From positions 40,155,825-40,219,824 of the forward strand of contig CM030364.1 in the NCBI GenBank assembly GCA_017893485.1: a DNA stretch of 64,000 bases. Direction: 5' to 3'. Under the pieces are notes generated by a model. The model did no database searches and was not told the origin of the DNA. It worked only from the letters and a program-made list of their open reading frames with translations. The stretch is from Hemerocallis citrina (taxonomy: Eukaryota; Streptophyta; Magnoliopsida; Asparagales; Asphodelaceae). Below are positions 11,823-20,139 of the stretch, piece after piece (the stretch's first letter is position 1; the number at the start of each line of letters is the position of its first letter). A program made the position numbers and the translations under genes.

Positions 11823-11970
11823 TGTAGCGCCCAGCCCCAATACTCAATTTATATATTTATTTATTATTTATAGTACAACTGCCCACCACAGGCTGCCTCT
11901 CAAAAGATGCTTAACCAATTAAGTGACTCTTGATCATAGGCAATTATATTTATTATTTAATTATTCTTGT
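11823..11970 (-). repeat. 5' LTR of the TRIM-like element (recognisable part)
   Basis: It starts TGTAGCGCC (degenerate TGTAACACC) and follows the left LTR through the shared AACTGCCCACCACA block to 11970, then diverges. Confidence 0.6.
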
Positions 11971-12205
11971 AAACTCCCGATATGGGACAAATATAATCCA
12001 CATCCCACCTTTCTCTCTCTGCATGCTAAAGCACGCACAGCAAAGTTAATTCCTCACGTGGGCCCCATGCCATGTCACCCACGCGAGCATCCAGAGCCCC
12101 CAACTGATTTTAATTCCATTTCCATTATTATTACTGATTTTAATTCCATATCCATTATTATTACGATTTTGACATCAACATATTATTTACCTTTTATGCT
12201 ATTAG

Positions 12206-12208
<3 letters not shown>
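11971..12208. other. Unassigned spacer
   Basis: It carries a small tandem duplication of a GATTTTAATTCCAT motif near 12106-12150. No gene seen. It may be the unmatched U3 of the right TRIM LTR. Confidence 0.3.

Positions 12209-12255
<47 letters not shown>
12209..12255. repeat. (AT)n microsatellite
   Basis: An unbroken AT dinucleotide run of about 47 bases. Confidence 0.98.
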
Positions 12256-12258
<3 letters not shown>

Positions 12259-12451
12259 AAAATGCTCCATTGAAAACGGGTCTAGTTTTCACGGGTTGGA
12301 AAACACCAATCTGAGCCGTTGGATCGCTCATGATCGTGATCAGCGGCTCAGATCGAGCTCCCCATAACCCGTTTCAATTGATCAATAAAGGGTTATTTTG
12401 GGAATTTCGTCCCAAATAACTCTTCGCTGAACAGATTCAAAAAAAATTGAT

Positions 12452-12490
12452 ATAACCTAGGCCGTTGTTGGGAATGACGGCCTAGGTTAT
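12452..12490. repeat. Perfect inverted repeat, 14-bp arms
   Basis: ATAACCTAGGCCGT (12452-12465) and its exact complement at 12477-12490, with an 11-base loop. Confidence 0.9.
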
Positions 12491-12505
12491 AAAAAATTGA
12501 ATTAT

Positions 12506-12530
12506 AGGCCGTTGTTTGGAACAACGGCCT
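12506..12530. repeat. Perfect inverted repeat, 11-bp arms
   Basis: AGGCCGTTGTT, a three-base TGG loop, then AACAACGGCCT. Confidence 0.9.
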
Positions 12531-13165
12531 TGTTCTAAATTTTTGGAAATATAGTTAGTCTATTATATATAGTTAGTCTATTATTAGTGTAATATCCGGA
12601 GCAGTTATTAATGAACATTATTTTATTATTTTATTATATTTTTTTAGAATTGAAATATTTTTTGTGGATATTACTTAGTTTAATTAATATTCATCATCTG
12701 TATATATACCAGTCTATATGTATATGCGTTATATCATTTTGGAGTTGAAATCTTCCGGGCCGATAATAAAATTTATTTTTATTATTTTTGTCAGAATTAA
12801 ATTACATTTATACAGATTGGTTGGTTTAACAAATAAAAATTATCGGTATATATATTAGTATATACGTATACGTATTGTATCAATTTTGTACATTTATACA
12901 AATCAGGTAGTATGTGTTTTGGACAAAATAATCTTATTTTTGTCATGTTTGATCACAAATGGATGGCTAGGATTGATTTGAAGGGATAAACATAGGGTTT
13001 ATAATTAATGAAAATACAAATGAGGATTAATAGGTCTATTCCGTCGAGAACAACCCTCCACCTCACCCCTCCACCTCACCTAGGGTTGGCCGGCCAACAA
13101 ATATCCCAAGGGGGTTTTTGCAAAACCATAGTGTACATTTTACCCCCTCACCCTCTCATTCCTCC

Positions 13166-13173
13166 TATAAATA
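13166..13173 (+). promoter_or_regulatory. TATA box of the element 2 LTR
   Basis: TATAAATA in a C-rich setting, followed by an A-rich then AG-rich transcribed region from about 13200. The position inside the LTR fits the U3/R boundary. Confidence 0.6.
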
Positions 13174-13192
13174 CCCCCCCCCCCCCCCCCCC
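13174..13192 (+). repeat. C19 homopolymer
   Basis: Nineteen consecutive C residues start immediately after the TATA box. Confidence 0.95.
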
Positions 13193-13424
13193 TTCACCCC
13201 TTGCCTCATTTACCAAAAGAAAAAAATTGAGAGCAAAAGAAAGAGAGAAAGAAACCCTAACTTGAGAGTTTTTCATTGTAGGTTTCCATAGGAGCTTGGA
13301 GGAAGGAGAAGGAAGCACAAGTCTAGTTCTTCTTACATAGAAATCAAAGGTGGGGTTTTCTCTACTTCTTATTTATATGATTTTTGTTCCCTTTTTATTA
13401 TTGTTGTATGTTGTATGTTCTAAA

Positions 13425-13765
13425 CAACTTGGACTAACTCATGAGCATATAAATGGTAGTATGGATAAAAAATGATCACATGAAAAGTTGAATGGTAGAA
13501 CTCAAACAAAATAGCATAAAGGTTCAGTCTTTAAACATTGTTATGTTTATTGTTGTTATTGTGGTTATTTTGCTAATAAAAGTAACAACTTGGACTAAGA
13601 TCTTGTGCATATAAATGGTTCTAAATCAAAAGTGGTCACATGAAAGAAAGTGAATGGTGGAACTTACTAAAAACACATAAGGATAGAATCTTTAACATTG
13701 TTATGGTTATTGTTGTTGTTGTTGTTATTTTGCTAACAAAAACTATAACAAACTTGGACTACTTT
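13425..13765 (+). repeat. Tandem repeat of ~150 bp in the LTR
   Basis: AACTTGGACTA...GCATATAA...TCACATGAAA...AACATTGTTATG is seen twice, and its start a third time at 13750. Confidence 0.75.
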
Positions 13766-13844
13766 AGGTGTGCATATAAGAATAGATGAATTGAGAACAT
13801 TTTAAATGGAAAACTTAAATAGAACACTAAAAGAGTGGTTCTAG

Positions 13845-14240
13845 TGTAACTTCTAGTTTTAAAAAGAGTAATCTTTTCCATGCTTGTAAAACTTTAGTTC
13901 ACAAAAGAGTGATTTTTGTTGTATGAAGAAATTCTAGCTCACAAAAGAGGTGACCTTTACATATGTAGAACTTCTTGTTCATAAAAAGTAAACTTGTTGT
14001 ATATAGGACTTGTAATTCTTAAAAAGTAGATTTTTTGTAATATGTATAGATTTGTAGTTCCTAAAAGTAGATTTTTGTAATATCTAGAGATTTGTCGCTC
14101 TTAAAAGTAGATTCTTGTAATATGTAGAGATTTGTAGCTCTTAAAACTAGATTCTTGTAATAAGTAGAGATTTTTAGTTCTTAGGAAGTAGTTTTTGTAA
14201 TATGTAAAAATTCCTAAAAGAGTAGTCTTTTGTAATATCC
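13845..14240 (+). repeat. Tandem repeat of ~50 bp in the LTR
   Basis: Diverged copies of AAAGTAGATTTTTGTAATAT followed by GTAGAGATTTGTAGTTC, clearest at 14000-14200. Confidence 0.75.
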
Positions 14241-14395
14241 AGATAAAGTCTTTAATAGTCTTTATGAGTTTACTTTCATGCTTGTGAAGAATCAAATCTT
14301 GGGTAATTATAGTGCATAAAAGATCAAGTTGTAGTAGCATGCTCTACTTACTTCTAGGTTGCTAGAAAAACCCATGAATTCTTATGTGGTATGTT

Positions 14396-14990
14396 GTAGG
14401 TTGTTCTAGTTAAATTTTTAAAGAACCCTTGTTGCATGATTGTTCTAGTTAAAGACTTAAAAAGAACCCATGAATCATATGTTGCATGATTGTTCTAGTT
14501 AAAGACTTAAAAAGAACCCATGAATCGTAGGTTGTAGGTTGTTGTAGTTAAACTTCTATGAAGAACCCATGATTTTAGTTCCATGACTGTTCTACTTCAA
14601 TTTTCTAAAGAACCCATGAATTTAGTTTTCATGATTATTCTAGTTCAATTTTCTGAAGAACCCATGAATTTAGTGTCCATGATTAGTCTCGTTCAACTTT
14701 CTAAAGAACCCATGAATTTAGTTCCATGATTGTTCTAGTTCAATTTTATGAAGAACCCATGAATTTAGTTTCTATGTTGTTCTAGCTTAAATTTGGGAAA
14801 GAACCCAAGAGCCTAATTGCATGTGTTCTAGCTTAAATTTGAGAAAGAACCCATGATTCTAGTTGCATGTTGTTCTAGTTTAAATTGAGAAAGAACTCAT
14901 GATTCTAGTTGCATGTTGTTTTAGTTTAAATTTGAGAAAGAACCCATGAATTCTAGTTGTCTGTTGTTCTAGTTAAAATTGAACAATATC
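14396..14990 (+). repeat. Tandem repeat of ~55 bp in the LTR
   Basis: About eleven diverged copies, each with GTTCTAGTT, an A/T stretch and AAAGAACCCATGAAT. GTTCT and AGAAC inside each unit are complementary. Confidence 0.85.
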
Positions 14991-16512
14991 ATGTGAATGT
15001 TCTTCATCTCCAATATATGGATAACAATAAGGTGTTAGTGAGACTAACACAAGATACTAGTTCATATAAGTGGGTTATGCCGTGAAATGTTAGTGGCAAA
15101 AAAATATGCACTTGATTACGGGTAAAAATGGTTGGAAAAGTCACTATTTGTTGTTAGCTTGATAAAAGCTCGTCTAAGGTATTATAGTTACCCTAGGGGC
15201 CATCGACCATCAAGACTCGTATCTTACCACCTTGGAAACTGTGGATAAACCACACATCGTGCACCGATGGATCTTAACCGGTGTGGGTTGATCGCGGGCC
15301 GAGAATGTTGACGAGATCCGAGCTAGGGGTAGTGATAATGAGGGAGATCCCGTCACCAGTGTCTTTGATCGATAGTCCATGAGTTGGACCGTGACAATCT
15401 TAGGAAAGTCTAGGTTGAAAACCCTGTAAGATTGTTTAGGATTAGTGACATCATTCGGGTAGTAACTTGTAATGATCATTACTTAACCATTTTTGCCAAA
15501 GGAAAGAATTGGTATTAGGGGTGATACCTTATGATCCAACTCGTCCTATAGGTCGACACTAGGTGCTGTTATTGGGTTGTACCTTTCCGTCAAAGGGATA
15601 CGTACGATGCCTTCTCATGAGTTGGGAGCACGGGTTGCATATCTCACTTTGTTAATTCCTAAAATACGATGATAAGAATGGGAGGTTCTCCTGTCGGAAC
15701 TAGGGGATGGACCCCGGAATTCCATCACGTTCTATACCGGAGAAGCGAACGAGCCTCAGACCACGGTCTATGAGTTATGGGTGCCACAGGGTAGGCTTTG
15801 TGCTATCGTGTGCTGCGGATACCCTACGTTCGTCTGGTTTTTGAGTGAGGTCCAATACGCCGGGTAGTAGTGGCAAACATAGACACCATGAGCATACTGT
15901 ATTGGTGGGACTTGACCACGTCTGCAGCCTCATCAATCACGTTGTATTTGTCAGGAACAGGTTGTGTACAAAAGTAAAATTCATAATGCGGGTTCAAATC
16001 CCTAAATATGGAGAATGGCGTGATATGGACGTATGTAGTTATGGGATGCATACGACTCTAGATTCTCGCTTGCATTAGAATAAGTGCATCCTAGCTTTAG
16101 TTGACATTGCATTAGATTCTAAGTTATAACACCTACGAACACTTAAACTACACCGGCACATTTTACCTTGCTTAAAAGGTTGTTTAAAATTGAGATTCGC
16201 TGCTAGTCATCAGCCTTTAAGCATCAGTATATATACTGACGTCCCCACTCAAATAGGTTGTGGATGTAGGATCACCAATCTGGGAGAACTCTAGTCAAGG
16301 CATAACTTCCAAGCAAAGATCCCAATGTTTATTTATTTCTCTCATGTATACTCTAATGTAATCTATTGAACAATGAAAACACTCGGCTAGTAATATTTTG
16401 TATTGAGTAAAAAATTTTAAATTTTCCTGTTTTTCTCTGTATTGTGGCTAATTGAATGTAAAAGTCCTGCCTCGTGTCTCGAATTCTCCACATAGAAAGT
16501 TCGGGGCGTTAC
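14991..16512 (+). other. Remainder of the element 2 LTR, no gene
   Basis: Unique-looking LTR sequence. Short reading frames on both strands have no recognisable domain. I see no further repeats. Confidence 0.5.
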
Positions 16513-16516
16513 GGAG

Positions 16517-16529
16517 TGGTATTAGAGCC
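16517..16529 (+). other. Primer binding site of element 2 (iMet type)
   Basis: TGGTATTAGAGCC differs by one C-to-T change from the standard TGGTATCAGAGCC. Confidence 0.8.
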
Positions 16530-16696
16530 GACTTCAATTTATAGTCCAACACAGTAGGAAAATAGGCTTAGATGCCTTGTAGGGGTTAGGTTTTTAGCTT
16601 GTTGTAGATGATTATAATTCATATTGTTGTTTCCTTCAACTTATGTTTTATGATATTTCTATATCTAGGCTAACTCCCGTGTCCACTCCTTGCAGG

Positions 16697-17208
16697 ATGG
16701 CTGACAGAGTGATTCCCCATGGGAATGGGTGGGCGAATGGGATAACGGTCGAGGTGGACTCAGATCTAAAGCCCATCACTGATGGTGATGAGTCACCAGT
16801 TGGAGCTGGGTTGGCCAATGGGGCCATAGTAGCTGTCACAGCAGGGGTGCCCCTGCGGATGGCCAGATTCCAGTACCTCCACCCCCGCCACCGCCCCAGC
16901 CTACTGCAGTGGAGCAGGCCTTTGAGTAGGTATTCCGCGATCTCTCAATGTAGGGTTGGTGCCATGCCTGTCTCGAGAATAGAATGGACTCTTGCAAGTT
17001 TGTGACCCTCAATAACGAGAGGGAAGTGGCAGAGTTGAGGAGGGCAAAGGCAAGGGCCGACCATAGAACAGTGGTCATGAAGCACACTCACCGTGTGCAG
17101 TTTGCGCGCCTGGAGCGCATGTTCACGGAGATCACTTAGTTGCAGACGCTACTAGGACCGCCCCCTGCTGTAAGGAGCCCTGCAGGAGACACTAGTAGTA
17201 GCGATTAG
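16697..17208 (+). pseudogene. Leader ORF between primer site and gag (element 2)
   Basis: An extra reading frame lies in the leader. It starts with MADRVIPHGNGW, meets a frameshift, continues through a proline run (VPPPPPPPQP) and ends in a charged, probably coiled-coil segment (REVAELRRAKARADHRTVV) before TAG at 17206. It is interrupted by TAG at 16927, 16951 and 17137, each easily derived from CAG. The ATG follows CTTGCAG, which resembles a splice acceptor. Element 1 has no comparable region (only ~275 bp between primer site and gag). Extra 5' ORFs are known in Ogre/Tat elements; here the function is unknown. Confidence 0.45.
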
Positions 17209-17421
17209 GTGGTTAGGTGCCTATAGGTTATCTTGTTTTTATGTCATTTTGCTACCTACATATATGTTATAATGTAAGGGGGGAAAATGCATATTGTAAG
17301 ATAAAGGGTTTTAATGAATGAAGTATAGCCTTGCGTTTTCTACAATCTTATGAGTTTGGATGGATGTTATTTTTGCAATATCACAATATGATGCCTATGT
17401 TTATTCCATTATTTTTACCAG

Positions 17422-18523
17422 ATGTCTCGTAGAACCAGGAGCGGTAGAATCGACCCGAATGAGGGAGAGGGCAGTGGAGGAAATGACACAGGTCTTGATA
17501 TAGGGGCAGAGTTCGCTCGGATGTATTAGGCATTCAAAGACCTAGCATAGGCAAGCTGAAACAATGTGCAGCAACAGGGAGCACCCGCAGGTAACCGGGG
17601 AGTTGCAGCTACCGACCCTGTTAAGATAGTCGAATCCTTCCGTAAGATAAGGCCACCTATTTTCGAGGGCCAGGCAGACCTGACAACAGCTAACAATTGG
17701 ATTCGTCATGTGGATACAATGTTTAAGGTGATGCTGACATCAGATGACAGCAAGGTCAGGTTGGCTAGTATTCTACTAGAGAAAGACGCCGGGGTCTGGT
17801 GGCAGTCAGTGAAGAGGGGCATGGGCGAAGGACCCATTACCTGGGAAGACTTCTTAGGGGAGTTCAGGAAGCCCTACTTTCCCTTGGATGTGCAAGAGGA
17901 AAAGGCCATGGAACTCTTCAACCTGAAACAGGGAAGATTGATGGTTCATGAATACGAAACCAAGTTCACTCAGCTGTCCTGTTATGCTCCAGAGATGGTA
18001 CAGGACGAGGTCAAGAAGGCCAAGAGGTTCGAGCAGGGACTTAGGCCCATACTTAGAACCAAAATGGTACCCTTTTGCATCCAGAGGTTCGAGAAGTTGG
18101 TCCGCCGTGCAACTACAATGGAGTTGGACATAAGTCGAGGACCAGAACTGCAAGCAAACACTGGAGGATGGAATAGGGGAAAGAGGCCTACACCTACATT
18201 GGGATTCAGGGACCAGGGACGGAATCAAAAATTTCAGAAAACTTTTGGCAAAATCGGAGCTACCAAGCTAGGGAGTTGTTTCCTATGTGGCGAGCAAGGA
18301 CACTTCAAGAGCCAGTGTCCAAAGAGGAACTTTCATAATGATACCTGCACATGTTACAATTGCGGAAAGATCGGCCATGTTCGGCCAGACTGTCCCCAGC
18401 TTCAGAAGGGCAACAGTAGGCCAACTCCAAAGACGAACAGCAAAGGGAAGGGGATTGCCTTCCAAGGGCGAGTATTCGCGTTTACAGATGAAGACGCTGA
18501 TGAAGATGAGGGAGTCATCACCG
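17422..18523 (+). pseudogene. gag of element 2
   Basis: The ATG at 17422 directly follows a pyrimidine-rich TTTTTACCAG, an acceptor-like site. The capsid core is well kept (FEGQADLTTANNWI, DAGVWWQS, LKQGRLMVHEYETKF), followed by two zinc knuckles CFLCGEQGHFKSQC and CYNCGKIGHVRPDC. The tail RVFAFTDEDADEDEGVITG is the usual Gag-protease linker. Three early stops (TAG 17527, TAG 17548, TGA 17557) each fit a C-to-T change from CAG, CAG and CGA. From 17560 to 18523 the frame is open. It ends one base into the Gly codon, where an intron-like gap starts. Confidence 0.88.
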
Positions 18524-18612
18524 GTAGGTGAAGAAAATTATGGCTAAGTTTACTGTAGTATTTTGAATATTTTGACATGAGGAAATGAATGATGTAAACA
18601 CTTTTGTAACAG
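18524..18612 (+). other. Intron-like segment at the gag-protease junction (element 2)
   Basis: 89 nt beginning G|GTAGGT and ending TAACAG, AT-rich, with stops in the gag frame. Its removal keeps the gag frame into the protease motif FDSDSSHSF (with one TAA at 18630 that looks like later damage). Phase 1 in the Gly codon of VITG, as in element 1. Confidence 0.55.
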
Positions 18613-19889
18613 GATGGATTAATATATATTAATATGGAATCCGGGCAACTGTTTTATTTGATAGTGATTCATCGCATTCTTTTGTGTCTAAAGTATTTTC
18701 AAAGAAGTTGAAATGCACCCAGGAGGCAACTACGGATTTGGTTTTGTTGGTTGCTACCCCATCTGGAGCAACTCTCCCTACAAATTTGTGCTATAAGGGA
18801 TGCAAACTGCAGATTGACGGAGAGACCCTGAGTATAGATTTGCTAGAGCTGGGCTTTGTAGGGACGAACATGATTATTGGGATGGATTGGATGTCCAGGC
18901 ATAAGGCTAGCATCGATTGCAGGGAGAAGAGGGTAGCCATTACACCATCCAGAATGCCAGAACTTGTGTTCCAAGGAAATAAGAAGAAGAGTGAAGAAAT
19001 TCTTGTAGCTGCAACTGGAATATGTGTGCCAGGTGAAGTCAAGGTGATACCAATTGTACGTAAATTTTCCCTGCGTATTTTTGGAAGAATTACCTAGACT
19101 CCCACCACACAGGGATGTTGAGTTCAGCATTACTATCCAACCAGACAACGCACCAGTGCCTAAGACACCATCTTGGATGGCACCAGTGGAGCAGAAACAA
19201 GTGAGGTAGCAAATTGAAGAACTGCCATATAAGGGATTCATCAGGCCAAATGCTTCAGCCTGGGGAGCACCCGTGCTACTTGTGAAGAAGAAGGATGGAA
19301 CCGTAAGAATGTGCATCGATTACCGGGAGTTGAACAAGGTTACTGTTCGGAACCAATACCCAATTCCCAGGATTGATGACTTGTTTGATCAGCTCCAGGG
19401 AGCAGCTGTGTTCGCAAAGATTGATCTGCATTTAGGGTATCATCAAGTTCGGGTCAAAGAAGAAGATATACCTAAGACAGCATTCCGAACCCGGCACAGT
19501 TATTACGAGTTTTTGGTGATGTCATTCGGAGTGACCAATGCTCCAGCAATCTTTATGGACATGATGAACCACATCTTGCGACCATTCATCGATTCATTTG
19601 TGGTTGTCTTCTTAGAGGACATATTGGTGTTTTCAAAAACAGAAAAGGAGCATGCTGAGCATCTGACTGCAGTATTGATCAAGCTATGGGAGCATCATCT
19701 TTATGCCAAACTGTCAAAGTGTAAATTCTGGAAATCAGAAGTGGCGTTCTTGGGCCATGCCCTTTCTAAGGAGGGAGTGGCTACAGACTCGCAGAAGATT
19801 GAGGCAGTAAAGGGTTGGCCTCAGCCGAGAGCTGTGAAGGAGGTCAAGAGCTTCTTAGGCATGACGGGGTACTACAGGAAGTTCCCCTG
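18613..19889 (+). pseudogene. Protease and partial reverse transcriptase of element 2
   Basis: The protease region shows FDSDSSHSF, where family members have D-S-G, so the Gly next to the catalytic Asp is replaced. It runs to IGMDWMSRHKASIDC. A frameshift near 19065 and TAG at 19207 separate it from reverse transcriptase, which keeps [20 protein letters not shown] and the fingers/palm region. The catalytic box reads FLEDIL instead of FIDDIL, losing one metal-binding Asp. Similarity ends after GYYRKF at about 19887; the rest of pol is absent. Nonfunctional. Confidence 0.85.
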
Positions 19890-20039
19890 AGTCATTACAA
19901 AATGAACTTCAAATTACTTGATTTTTTATTGTTAGGCTATCTAAGGTATATAGAACAATATGAGCAGTTCGGACTTGTCATATGTGCTCTATTTCGTGAG
20001 TACTCACGGAGTCCTCACCAAAGTAGTGTGCAATCGAAG

Positions 20040-20042
<3 letters not shown>
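19890..20042. other. Short unassigned spacer
   Basis: Sequence between the RT breakpoint and a (TA)n tract. Nothing recognised. Confidence 0.4.

Positions 20043-20122
<80 letters not shown>
20043..20122. repeat. (TA)n microsatellite
   Basis: About 80 bases of uninterrupted TA. Confidence 0.98.
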
Positions 20123-20126
<4 letters not shown>

Positions 20127-20139
20127 TATTTTAGTAAAT

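Larger units (their letters stand above)
11396..11970 (-). mobile_element. TRIM-like miniature LTR retrotransposon
   Basis: Two related LTRs (11396-11624 and 11823 to at least 11970) enclose only 198 bp. Read on the minus strand, the internal piece starts with an iMet primer site and ends with a G-rich polypurine tract. There is no coding frame, so any movement would have used proteins from another element. The right LTR loses similarity to the left after 11970, so its outer boundary is uncertain. An internally deleted larger gypsy element is the alternative. Confidence 0.65.
12257..12587. mobile_element. Hairpin-bearing fragment next to (AT)n, related to 58500-58830
   Basis: It shares CCTAGGCCGTTGTTGG and a GCCGTTGGATC-type motif with the sequence beside the (TA)n tract at 58500, suggesting two members of one (TA)n-associated family. 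It holds two perfect hairpins. The right end is cut by the LTR start at 12588. No coding frame. Confidence 0.45.
12588..16513 (+). repeat. 5' LTR of element 2
   Basis: The start is placed at TGTAATATCC and the end at GGGGCGTTACG, just before the primer site at 16517. The final A of the expected ACA terminus has changed. The LTR holds a TATA box (13166), a C19 run and three tandem arrays. No second LTR is present to confirm the left edge. Confidence 0.6.
12588..19889 (+). mobile_element. Truncated Tekay-like Ty3/gypsy element (element 2)
   Basis: Sense-strand order is a 3.9 kb LTR, iMet-type primer site, leader frame, gag with two zinc knuckles, protease and reverse transcriptase, ending abruptly within RT after the YYRKF motif. 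RNase H, integrase and the 3' LTR are missing, probably lost by deletion. It has more than seven in-frame stops, so it is older than element 1. Gag ends in the RVFAFTDED...VITG type seen in Tekay elements. Confidence 0.85.

Noticed and set aside
15210..16078. Frames of 75-89 codons in the element 2 LTR
   Set aside because: Overlapping on both strands, no motifs, within LTR sequence.
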